Assembly: GCA_946647055.1 (NCBI GenBank)
Contig: CAMPCT010000040.1
Location: forward strand, 1-13,075
From: an uncultured Atopobium sp.
Lineage (GTDB): Bacteria > Actinomycetota > Coriobacteriia > Coriobacteriales > Atopobiaceae
Length of the DNA: 13,075 nt
Direction: 5' to 3'
A model generated the notes under the pieces. That model saw only the letters and a list, made by a program, of their open reading frames with translations, had not been told where the DNA came from and ran no database searches. Position 1 is the stretch's first letter. Every line of letters begins with the position of its first letter. The position numbers and the translations under genes were made by a program. Of the stretch, positions 7,411-12,917 are shown piece by piece.

Positions 7411-7449
7411 GAGCGATTGTGACGTCGATGGTCGTAGGAGGGGAGTGAG

Positions 7450-8319
7450 ATGGAGCTCGATGCCGCCACGGGACGTCGTCCCGGCGCCGAGGAGCGTGCC
7501 GCAGAGGCGCGCCTGGCCGGCTATGCGGGGACGCTCGTCCTGCGCGTCGGCTACCGCGGCACCGACTTCTGCGGCTTTGCCGAGCAGCCCGGCCTGCGCA
7601 CCGTCGCGGGCGAGCTCGGACGTGCCGTCTCGACGCTCCTTCGCCGCCCGGTCGAGATCACCTGTGCCGGGCGCACCGACGCAGGCGTCCATGCCCTCGC
7701 ACAGTACGTGAGCATCCCCGTGGCCCGGCAGGAGCTAGCCCTCTCGGGCCGTACGATGCTCTCTGCGCTCAATGCGCTCACTCCCGACGATATGTCCGTG
7801 AGTCGTGTCTATCGGGCCCCAGAGGGCTTCTCAGCGCGTTTTGACGCGCTTTCGCGCTCGTACCGCTACCGCATCTTCCCCGGCCCCGCGCGTCCGGTGC
7901 TCTGCGCCGGCCATGCCTGGTGGATGCGCCATGCGCTCGACGTGGGGGCCATGGACGAGGCGGCCCGCCTGCTCGTGGGCGAGCACGACTTCAAGAGCTT
8001 CTGCAAGGCCGCCTCGGCCGAGGGGAAGAGCACGGTGCGCGAGGTCCTCTCGTGTGGCGTCTCCTGTGTCGAGGAGGCGGGGGAGAGCCTCGTCGCGGTC
8101 GACGTCGTGGGCAGCGCCTTCCTCCACTCGATGGTGCGGACCATCACGGGCACCCTGGTGGAGGTCGGCCGAGGGCACCGTGACCCCACCTGGGTGCGCG
8201 ACGTGCTTGGCGCCTGCGACCGCCGTGCAGCCGGGCCCTGTGCCCCGGCGAACGGCCTCACCTTCGTTGACGTGAGCTATCCCGAGGGACTGCTCGTTTC
8301 CTGGGAGGATGACTGCTAG
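7450..8319 (+). CDS. truA: tRNA pseudouridine(38-40) synthase TruA
   Basis: TruA isomerises uridines 38, 39 and 40 in the anticodon stem-loop of many tRNAs. The 289-residue product has the family core. VGYRGTDFCGFAEQP (33-47) comes first, then the catalytic motif AGRTDAGVHA with nucleophile Asp77, FSARFDALSRSYRYRI (127-142) with the active-site tyrosine region, HDFKSFCKA, and FLHSMVRTITGTLVEVGRG. About 27 residues of Ala/Arg/Glu-rich sequence precede the core. The ATG is chosen for AGGAGGGGAG (7437-7446) directly upstream. truA often follows rplQ in Gram-positive genomes; here a terminator and a new promoter separate them. Its stop abuts the next start codon with no gap. Confidence 0.96.
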   Translation: MELDAATGRRPGAEERAAEARLAGYAGTLVLRVGYRGTDFCGFAEQPGLRTVAGELGRAVSTLLRRPVEITCAGRTDAGVHALAQYVSIPVARQELALSGRTMLSALNALTPDDMSVSRVYRAPEGFSARFDALSRSYRYRIFPGPARPVLCAGHAWWMRHALDVGAMDEAARLLVGEHDFKSFCKAASAEGKSTVREVLSCGVSCVEEAGESLVAVDVVGSAFLHSMVRTITGTLVEVGRGHRDPTWVRDVLGACDRRAAGPCAPANGLTFVDVSYPEGLLVSWEDDC

Positions 8320-9303
8320 ATGGATGTCGGACTGCTTATCGACGTCTTGGTGGACGGTGTCATCGACACGGCCAAGCTCGTGCCGTTCCTCTTCGTGACC
8401 TATGTGGTCATGGAGGCGATCGAGCATGCGTCCGACAGGCGCGTGGCCCATGCCGTCGCCAATGCCGGCACGGCGGGTCCCATCGTCGGCGGCCTGCTCG
8501 GAGCCCTGCCGCAGTGCGGCTTCTCGGCCATGGCGGCGACGCTCTATGCCGCCCGCGTCGTCACGGCGGGCACCGTGGTCGCCGTGATCCTGTCGACGTC
8601 CGACGAGATGATCCCCGTCTTCCTCGCGCACGGAGACGCCTCGGGCGTGATGATGCTGGTCATCGTGCTCAAGATGCTCCTGGGTGTCGTGATCGGCCTC
8701 ACCGTCGACGCCATCCTGCGCAGGCTCCACCGCTCCGGCGACGGCGAGGTGCACATCCACGAGCTCTGCGAGCGGGAGCACTGCGGCTGCGACGAGGACC
8801 ACCAGCATGACCACGGGCACGTTGACGACCACGAGGGCGAGGCGGGGCACGACCACGAGCATGACCACGACCATGGCCACGATCACGGGCATGCCCACGG
8901 CGAGGGAGGGACCCTTCGATCGGTCCTGCGCGCCGCGTTGCACCACACCATACAGGTCACGGCCTTCATCTTCGTGGTGACGCTGGCGCTGGGCCTGGTG
9001 CTCGAGACGGTGGGGGAGGGGCCCGTCGCCCAGCTCGCTGCCAACCATCCCGTGCGCGCCACCTTCCTCTGCGCCCTCGTGGGACTCATCCCCAACTGTG
9101 CGGCGAGCGTCGCCATCTCCGAGCTCTACCTGGCGGGCACCATCGGGCTGGGTCCTTTGGTCGCCGGTCTGCTCTCCTCGGGCGGCGTGGGGCTCCTCGT
9201 CCTGTGGAGGACCAACGCTGACCTACGTCAGAACCTCGCAATCACCGCTTTCGTCTATGCTGTTGGAGTGGTCTGTGGCCTCATGGTGGGAATCCCGCTG
9301 TAA
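8320..9303 (+). CDS. Putative metal exporter, ArsP_2-like permease with His-rich loop
   Basis: This is a predicted cytoplasmic-membrane transporter of the putative heavy-metal exporter family (Pfam ArsP_2 type, often annotated as arsenic efflux or manganese transporter). The 327-residue protein has two related halves of hydrophobic segments. Each has the same signature: GALPQCGFSAMAATLYAARVV (61-81) and GLIPNCAASVAISELYLAG (255-273), with an invariant Pro-(Gln/Asn)-Cys at 64-66 and 258-260. This suggests an inverted duplication and a substrate path lined by Cys. Between them, residues 145-194 hold 17 His plus Cys150, 155 and 157 in HDH/HGH runs, typical of a zinc, cobalt, nickel or manganese sensing loop. 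It starts at ATG immediately after the truA stop, so it is almost certainly cotranscribed. The true substrate is unknown. Confidence 0.8.
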   Translation: MDVGLLIDVLVDGVIDTAKLVPFLFVTYVVMEAIEHASDRRVAHAVANAGTAGPIVGGLLGALPQCGFSAMAATLYAARVVTAGTVVAVILSTSDEMIPVFLAHGDASGVMMLVIVLKMLLGVVIGLTVDAILRRLHRSGDGEVHIHELCEREHCGCDEDHQHDHGHVDDHEGEAGHDHEHDHDHGHDHGHAHGEGGTLRSVLRAALHHTIQVTAFIFVVTLALGLVLETVGEGPVAQLAANHPVRATFLCALVGLIPNCAASVAISELYLAGTIGLGPLVAGLLSSGGVGLLVLWRTNADLRQNLAITAFVYAVGVVCGLMVGIPL

Positions 9304-9342
9304 GGCACCGTGGCCACCGTCACCAATCGAGAGGAGCGTCTC

Positions 9343-10104
9343 GTGAAGCGTCAACGCTATGAGAGGACCGACGTCCCCAAGGGAGGCCCGCGCGGCGCGA
9401 TCATGGGGGTCATCGCCCTTGTCCTTATCGCGGTGGGAGGATGGTTCCTCGTCCAGACCCTCTGGGCGAAGGCCAGGTTCGACTCGGCCAAGGGGGACGC
9501 GGAGCTCGTCTCGTCGGTGTCGGGCACGCCCGAGCTCAAGAGCGTCGACGGCTACACGGTCAGCGACCACAGCTTCAACAACACCCTCATCCTCATCGTG
9601 GATGACGTCGACGCCGAGGCACCGGTCCTCTCCGACGCCCGGATCCTGAGCCTCGACATCACGGCGGGCACGGCGACGATGGTCATCCTGCCCACCAACG
9701 TGCGCGTCAATCCCGAGACCAACCCCCAGATCCTCTCGGACCTCTTCGCCGACTCTGGCGCCTCCCCGTGCGTCAACGCCATCGAGAGGCGCTGTGGCAT
9801 TCCCCTCGACCACATCATATTGACCGACACCGCTGGCTGGGAGTCCATCCGAGACCTCGACGGCAAGGGTGCCCAGGAGCTGGTCAAGCGGCTCAGCGAC
9901 CTCCTCGACCGCGTGCACACCGACATGGACGCATCTGCCATCAACGACCTCAATGAGCGTGTCCAGGCCATTGGCTTTGCCAACGTCGCCCAGGTCGACA
10001 TGCGTCCCGGCTCCGAGTGGACGGACGGCAACGGGGTGTCGTGGATGGTCGTCTACGACTACGAGGTCGGACCGGCCATCGGATACCTGGTGCCCGCAGC
10101 CTAG
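9343..10104 (+). CDS. Membrane-anchored LytR-CpsA-Psr-like protein lacking catalytic arginines
   Basis: A 253-residue predicted protein with a basic N-terminus, one membrane segment (about 18-41, GAIMGVIALVLIAVGGWFLV) and an extracellular domain. Parts of that domain align by eye with LCP ligases: NNTLILIVDD (79-88), LSDARILSLDITAGTATMVILPTNVRV (96-122) and CGIPLDHIILTDTAGWESI (151-169). LCP enzymes attach glycopolymers to peptidoglycan and need arginines in RSDTM- and IPRDT-type motifs. Here these read LSDAR and LPTNV, so transferase activity is doubtful. Cys143 and Cys151 could form a disulphide. The GTG at 9343 is preferred because GAGAGGAG (9329-9336) precedes it by 6 bases; an in-frame GTG at 9310 has only a weak site. 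The family call is by eye. Confidence 0.6.
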   Translation: MKRQRYERTDVPKGGPRGAIMGVIALVLIAVGGWFLVQTLWAKARFDSAKGDAELVSSVSGTPELKSVDGYTVSDHSFNNTLILIVDDVDAEAPVLSDARILSLDITAGTATMVILPTNVRVNPETNPQILSDLFADSGASPCVNAIERRCGIPLDHIILTDTAGWESIRDLDGKGAQELVKRLSDLLDRVHTDMDASAINDLNERVQAIGFANVAQVDMRPGSEWTDGNGVSWMVVYDYEVGPAIGYLVPAA

Positions 10105-10125
10105 GGACGGTCGGGGACGGTCCCC
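10104..10125. repeat. Second GGGGAC/GTCCCC palindrome
   Basis: GGGACGGTC (10104-10112) is followed in tandem by GGGGACGGTC, and the unit GGGGAC-G-GTCCCC (10113-10125) is a perfect palindrome around one base. It begins at the last base of the preceding stop codon and has no T-run after it, so termination is uncertain. It shares GGGGACGG and GTCCCC with the element at 7336-7380. Confidence 0.45.
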
Positions 10126-10157
10126 AGTTGCCCCATCTATGGGTTTCGAGTGACACA

Positions 10158-10166
10158 TGGTATCGT
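10158..10166 (+). promoter_or_regulatory. Weak extended -10 candidate before the glycosyltransferase gene
   Basis: TG-G-TATCGT (10158-10166) resembles an extended -10 box in the 141-bp gap before the glycosyltransferase. No clear -35 is visible. The expected start would be near 10173, giving a leader of about 70 bases. The evidence is weak. Confidence 0.3.
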
Positions 10167-10245
10167 ACGGTGCCTGTCTCCGCTGGGATTGATAGTCTGT
10201 ATCCCGTGAGGCGACTTGGCCGATTGGCGGCCAGGAGGGGTTCGC

Positions 10246-11313
10246 ATGGGACGCAACAATCCCAAGGTGTCCGTTATCATGCCGGTCTACAACGTGGATC
10301 GCTTCGTCGCGCGCGCCATTGAGTCGATGCGCAACCAGACCCTCGAGGACATCGAGGTCCTCGTGGTCGATGACGGGTCGACCGACCGCTCCGGCGAGGT
10401 CGTCGATCACATTGCCGAGCGCGACATCCGGCTCGAGGTGTTCCACACGGAGAACCATGGCGCGCCTGCGGCGCGCAACCTTGCCCTCGACCATGCGCAT
10501 GGGACCTACGTCTACTTCATGGATGCCGACGACTGGGCAGAGCCCTCCATGCTCGCCGACATGGTCTCGCTTGCCGAGTCCCATGACCTCGAGCTCGTCA
10601 TCGCCGGCTTCCACATCGACACGTTCTTCGATGGCGACGACCATCTCGATGAGGTCAAGAACCACCCGAGCACGGTCTATGGCGCGCAGGGGGACTTCCG
10701 CAACGACGCCTACCAGCTCTTCGACAAGAACCTCCTCTACACCCCGTGGAACAAGCTGTTCCTGCGCTCGCGCATCGAGGACCTGGGCCTTCGCTATCGC
10801 GACACCTTCTGGGACGACTTCCCCTTCGTGCTCGACTACATCCGCGACGTCGAGCGCGTGGGCGTGATCGACCATGCGTACTATCACTTCATCCGCGCAC
10901 GCGCCGAGTCCGAGACGGCTCGCTGGCGTCCCAACATGTACGAGAAGCGCGAGGAGGAGCACGGCTGGATGCTCGACCTCTATCGCCACTGGGGCCTGCT
11001 CGACGACCTCGAGAGCATGGAGATGGTGCAGCGTCGCTACATCGAGCGTCTCGTCGGCTGCATCGAGAACGTCTGCAACCCCACCTGCAAGCTGCCGCAC
11101 CGGCAGCGCATCGCGCTCATCAAGCAGATGATCTCGAGCGACCGTGCCCAGCTGGCGGTGCGCGTCGCACGTCCGCGCTCGCGCATGATGCGCACCATGC
11201 TCATACCCATCAAGGCCAAGAACGCCCAGCTTGCCTTTGCCGAGGGCAAGTTCATCTCGCTCGTGAAGGCTCGGAACGCGAAGACCTTCGCGCGCCTCAA
11301 GGCCAACAGGTAA
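10246..11313 (+). CDS. Family 2 glycosyltransferase
   Basis: A 355-residue GT-A fold enzyme that probably transfers a sugar from a nucleotide-sugar donor to a cell-surface glycan or lipid carrier on the cytoplasmic face. The N-terminus VSVIMPVYNVDRFVARAIES is the classic opening. VDDGSTD (41-47) binds the nucleotide, GAPAARNLALDHAHG (72-86) follows, and FMDADDW (91-97) holds the DXD-type metal-binding acids 93/95/96. The TPWNKLFLRS motif and FWDDFPFVLDY carry the likely catalytic acids. There is no strong membrane segment; the C-terminal 60 residues are Arg/Lys-rich and may associate with membrane. The ATG at 10246 is chosen for AGGAGG (10233-10238); an in-frame TTG at 10216 has no such site. 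The donor and acceptor cannot be told from sequence. Confidence 0.88.
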   Translation: MGRNNPKVSVIMPVYNVDRFVARAIESMRNQTLEDIEVLVVDDGSTDRSGEVVDHIAERDIRLEVFHTENHGAPAARNLALDHAHGTYVYFMDADDWAEPSMLADMVSLAESHDLELVIAGFHIDTFFDGDDHLDEVKNHPSTVYGAQGDFRNDAYQLFDKNLLYTPWNKLFLRSRIEDLGLRYRDTFWDDFPFVLDYIRDVERVGVIDHAYYHFIRARAESETARWRPNMYEKREEEHGWMLDLYRHWGLLDDLESMEMVQRRYIERLVGCIENVCNPTCKLPHRQRIALIKQMISSDRAQLAVRVARPRSRMMRTMLIPIKAKNAQLAFAEGKFISLVKARNAKTFARLKANR

Positions 11314-11335
11314 CGCCTCTCAGGATGGCATGCCC

Positions 11336-11360
11336 AGGCGCCTCGTTGATGCGGGCGCCT
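11336..11360 (+). terminator. Possible hairpin after the glycosyltransferase
   Basis: AGGCGCC (11336-11342) pairs with GGCGCCT (11354-11360) around an 11-base loop, 22 bases after the stop codon. The same region contains an 11-bp direct repeat GGCGCCTCGTT (11337-11347 and 11354-11364). No T-run follows, so termination is only possible. Confidence 0.35.
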
Positions 11361-11383
11361 CGTTCCCTCGCGCGGAAACTGAG

Positions 11384-11405
11384 AAGAGCCCCGCAGGGGG
11401 CTCTT
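11384..11405. terminator. Hairpin between convergent genes, possible bidirectional terminator
   Basis: AAGAGCCCC (11384-11392) and GGGGCTCTT (11397-11405) are perfect 9-bp complements around GCAG. The hairpin lies 70 bases after the glycosyltransferase stop and 24 bases after the repressor stop on the opposite strand. T-rich tracts are short on both sides (CTCTTGG on +, CTCAGTTTCC on -). Location and symmetry suggest it serves both transcripts. Confidence 0.6.
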
Positions 11406-11429
11406 GGCAAGGGCTTTGTGGGTCTTGGG

Positions 11430-11687
11430 CTAGGAATCGTTGGGCTCCAGACCGGCCTTCTGGAGGGCCGAGTACGACTTCTGGAAGAGCCTGTTGGGGT
11501 CGGCGCCAATGGCTGCCGCATAAGCCCAGGTCTCCACGAGAGGAAGCGCGCGTTCGCCGGCCTCGACCTTGCTTACCATGGACTGGGTGCGACCGAGCCT
11601 CTCGGCGACCTGGACCTGGGTGAGACCGCTCTCCTGGCGCAGCTGGCGCAGCACGGCACCGATGACTATGTTCCTCTTGACATCCAT
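11430..11687 (-). CDS. Small XRE-family helix-turn-helix regulator
   Basis: An 85-residue protein that is almost entirely a Cro/C1-type HTH domain: GAVLRQLRQESGLTQVQVAERLGRTQSMVSKVEAGER (about 10-46). It then runs on through VETWAYAAAIGADPNRLF, which completes the five-helix bundle. There is no room for a ligand or dimerisation domain beyond about 20 C-terminal residues. The start is taken as the ATG at 11687-11685 because a TATATT -10 box sits 6 bases upstream of it. A TTG at 11723 in the same frame would add 12 residues, but it overlaps the promoter and lacks a ribosome-binding site. It converges with the glycosyltransferase and is divergent from the downstream leader region. It may act on its own promoter or on the divergent 11724-12102 region; the target is unknown. 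Confidence 0.85.
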   Translation of the reverse strand: MDVKRNIVIGAVLRQLRQESGLTQVQVAERLGRTQSMVSKVEAGERALPLVETWAYAAAIGADPNRLFQKSYSALQKAGLEPNDS

Positions 11688-11693
11688 AACAAC

Positions 11694-11723
11694 AATATAG
11701 GATGATTCCTGAAAAGAACCCAA
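11694..11723 (-). promoter_or_regulatory. Promoter of the XRE gene, probably giving a leaderless mRNA
   Basis: On the minus strand, TTGGGT (11723-11718) and TATATT (11699-11694) are spaced by 18 bp. The -10 ends 6 bases before the ATG at 11687, so transcription should begin at or within a base of the A of ATG. No Shine-Dalgarno precedes that ATG. The surrounding DNA is markedly AT-rich against a GC-rich background. Confidence 0.55.
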
Positions 11724-11890
11724 ATAAGAATAATAACTTCATAGGGCAACAACATAATGAGATGCTATACAGCTCTATCGGATGAGGGGCACATGGTCTT
11801 TCCCATGGTGTTCCGCTGTATGCCGTACCTGCATGGGAATATGTTTGCCCGCGATACGCTACCATAGGCCTTGCCAGCCAACGCCCCGGG
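11724..11890. other. Intergenic region with AT-rich start, no convincing gene
   Basis: About 170 bases between the divergent repressor and the small ORF. The first 45 bases are strongly AT-rich (AATAAGAATAATAACTTC) and then composition returns to GC-rich. A TG-C-TATACA extended -10-like box (11763-11771, + strand) could start the leader transcript. CATGG/CCATG inverted segments (11792-11796 and 11803-11807) lie downstream of it and might be an operator. Nothing protein-coding is supported here. Confidence 0.35.
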
Positions 11891-11937
11891 AAGGAGGAGA
11901 CATGAACAGCGTCGCCGCGCGGACCATCTCCCTCCTT
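11891..11937 (+). promoter_or_regulatory. Ribosome-binding site sequestered in a hairpin around a start codon
   Basis: AAGGAGGAGA (11891-11900), a perfect Shine-Dalgarno for the ATG at 11902, can pair with TCTCCCTCCTT (11927-11937). This forms a 10-bp helix with one bulged C (11930). The 26-base loop holds the start codon. Such an arrangement would block translation until the helix opens, as in translational attenuators. The pairing was read by eye and no folding energy was computed. Confidence 0.5.
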
Positions 11938-12015
11938 GCGACGAGCGTGGTCATTGTCGGACGAGAGTCCTTCCTGCGCACAACCGTCATCCACACGACG
12001 AACGGCCTGTTTTAG
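11902..12015 (+). CDS. Unrecognised 37-residue ORF, possible leader peptide
   Basis: The ORF begins with ATG 2 bases after the strong AAGGAGGAGA and ends in TAG. The peptide starts MNSVAARTISLLATSVVIVG, with a short hydrophobic stretch (about 8-20), then RESFLRTT, and ends VIHTTNGLF. It contains six threonines, four of them between residues 27 and 33. It matches no family I recognise. It lies 87 bases upstream of the B3/4-domain gene and on the same strand. It may be a leader peptide, a small membrane peptide, or non-coding with a chance start. The strong ribosome-binding site and its own anti-Shine-Dalgarno favour a regulated leader. No function should be assigned. Confidence 0.4.
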   Translation: MNSVAARTISLLATSVVIVGRESFLRTTVIHTTNGLF

Positions 12016-12053
12016 ACCCGTCGTCCCCTGGGAAAGCCCACGTACGCAAACGA

Positions 12054-12095
12054 CAACATGGTGTGACATATTGTTGCACCTGAATCAACAGGAGG
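12054..12095 (+). promoter_or_regulatory. Alternative CAACA/TGTTG pairings next to the B3/4-gene ribosome-binding site
   Basis: CAACA (12054-12058), TGTTG (12072-12076) and CAACA (12086-12090) allow two mutually exclusive 5-bp hairpins. The second one ends at the first base of AGGAGG (12090-12095), the ribosome-binding site of the next gene. An extended -10-like TG-A-CATATT (12064-12072) also lies here and may be a promoter. The stems are short, so both readings are tentative. Confidence 0.3.
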
Positions 12096-12102
12096 ATCAT
12101 CC

Positions 12103-12831
12103 ATGCAGAAGTTCATCGCCACCGAGTCGTTCTGGAACCTCTTCCCCGACGCGCAGATCGGCATCGTCGTGGTTCGCGACATGAAGACCGCCGACGAGGT
12201 CACCCCCGAGGACGCGGCCGAGGTCGAGGCCCTGCTCAAGAGGGCCAACGCCCAGGCAGGCCGTCACATCACCAACCCCACCCTCTCGCAGAACCAGCCC
12301 GTCGCCGTGTGGCGTGCCGCCTACCAGAAGTTCAAGACCAAGAAGGGTGCCCGCGTCTCCATCGAGAACCTGCTCAAGCGTGTCATGAAGGACAACCCGG
12401 TGGGCCACATCACGCCCTCCGTCGACATCTACAACGCCATCTCGCTCAAGTGGGCCTTCCCCGTGGGCGGCGAGAACGTCGACTCCTTCGTGGGCGACGT
12501 CCGCCTTGCCGTCACCGAGGGTGGCGACGAGTTCCTGCCGCTGGGCGAGGGCGAGTCCGATGACCCCACGCTGCCGGGCGAGCTGTGCTACCTGGACGAC
12601 GAGGGCGCCATCTGCCGCTGCTGGAACTGGCGCGACGGCGTGCGCACCGCCCTGGGTGACGATTCTCGCAACGCCTTCCTCATCATCGAGAACGTCGACC
12701 CCACCCGTGCCGACGACCTGGTCGCCGCCATCGACGAGCTTGCCGAGCTCCACGAGCGCTACCTGGGCGCCAAGGTGTTCAACAAGCAGATCGTCACGCG
12801 CGACAACCCCGAGATGGTCATCGCCGAATAG
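12103..12831 (+). CDS. B3/4 domain protein, PheRS-beta editing-like
   Basis: A 242-residue soluble protein carrying the B3/4 fold known from the editing module of phenylalanyl-tRNA synthetase beta, here free-standing. Family features are the WRAAYQKFKTKKGARVSIENLLKRV segment (70-94), then ITPSVDIYNAISLKWAFPVGGENVDS (103-128) and VRLAVTEGGDEFLPLG. The second half has GELCYLDDEGAICRCWNWRDGVRTAL (159-184) and FLIIENVD. Free-standing members are thought to act on aminoacyl-tRNA or related aminoacyl substrates, but their reaction is largely uncharacterised. The N-terminal 65 residues include an acidic helix (EVTPEDAAEVEALLKRAN). ATG follows AGGAGG (12090-12095) by 7 bases. The upstream region holds the small ORF and hairpins described separately. 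Confidence 0.85.
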   Translation: MQKFIATESFWNLFPDAQIGIVVVRDMKTADEVTPEDAAEVEALLKRANAQAGRHITNPTLSQNQPVAVWRAAYQKFKTKKGARVSIENLLKRVMKDNPVGHITPSVDIYNAISLKWAFPVGGENVDSFVGDVRLAVTEGGDEFLPLGEGESDDPTLPGELCYLDDEGAICRCWNWRDGVRTALGDDSRNAFLIIENVDPTRADDLVAAIDELAELHERYLGAKVFNKQIVTRDNPEMVIAE

Positions 12832-12847
12832 CCATAGGTCATGTCGA

Positions 12848-12890
12848 GGGGCGGCCCACCTGTCACGCAGCCGTGGCGGGGGGCCGTCCC
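12848..12890. repeat. Long imperfect inverted repeat between the B3/4 and HAD genes
   Basis: GGGGCGGCCC (12848-12857) pairs with GGGCCGTCCC (12881-12890) over 10 positions including one G-U pair. The 23-base loop itself contains CACG/CGTG (12864-12867 and 12872-12875). No T-run follows, so it is either an unusual terminator or a structured spacer. It starts 17 bases after the B3/4 stop. Confidence 0.45.
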
Positions 12891-12917
12891 GCGTATCACG
12901 TCACGGGAGGAGGCCCC

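Noticed and set aside
8745..8900. Hexanucleotide-like repeats (GACCAC/CATGAC)
   Set aside because: They are the codons of the His-rich protein loop and are degenerate; they are not an independent DNA repeat or CRISPR.
9310..9342. Earlier GTG start for the LCP-like gene
   Set aside because: The GTG at 9343 has a much stronger and better spaced ribosome-binding site; the earlier one cannot be fully excluded.
10216..10245. TTG start for the glycosyltransferase
   Set aside because: There is no ribosome-binding site at the right distance, while the ATG at 10246 has AGGAGG with 7-base spacing and places the conserved VSVIMPVYN motif normally.
9223..11100. A 625-codon open frame on the minus strand
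   Set aside because: It runs antisense to three well-supported genes, has no family motifs and shows the Asp/Val/Glu/His-rich composition typical of GC-rich antisense frames.
11688..11723. TTG start adding 12 residues to the XRE protein
   Set aside because: The segment overlaps the likely -35/-10 boxes, lacks a ribosome-binding site and adds nothing conserved.
11902..12015. Thr-rich peptide as a thr-operon attenuator
   Set aside because: The Thr cluster recalls classic leader peptides, but the downstream gene is not amino-acid biosynthetic and no terminator with a U-run follows, so that specific assignment is not supported.
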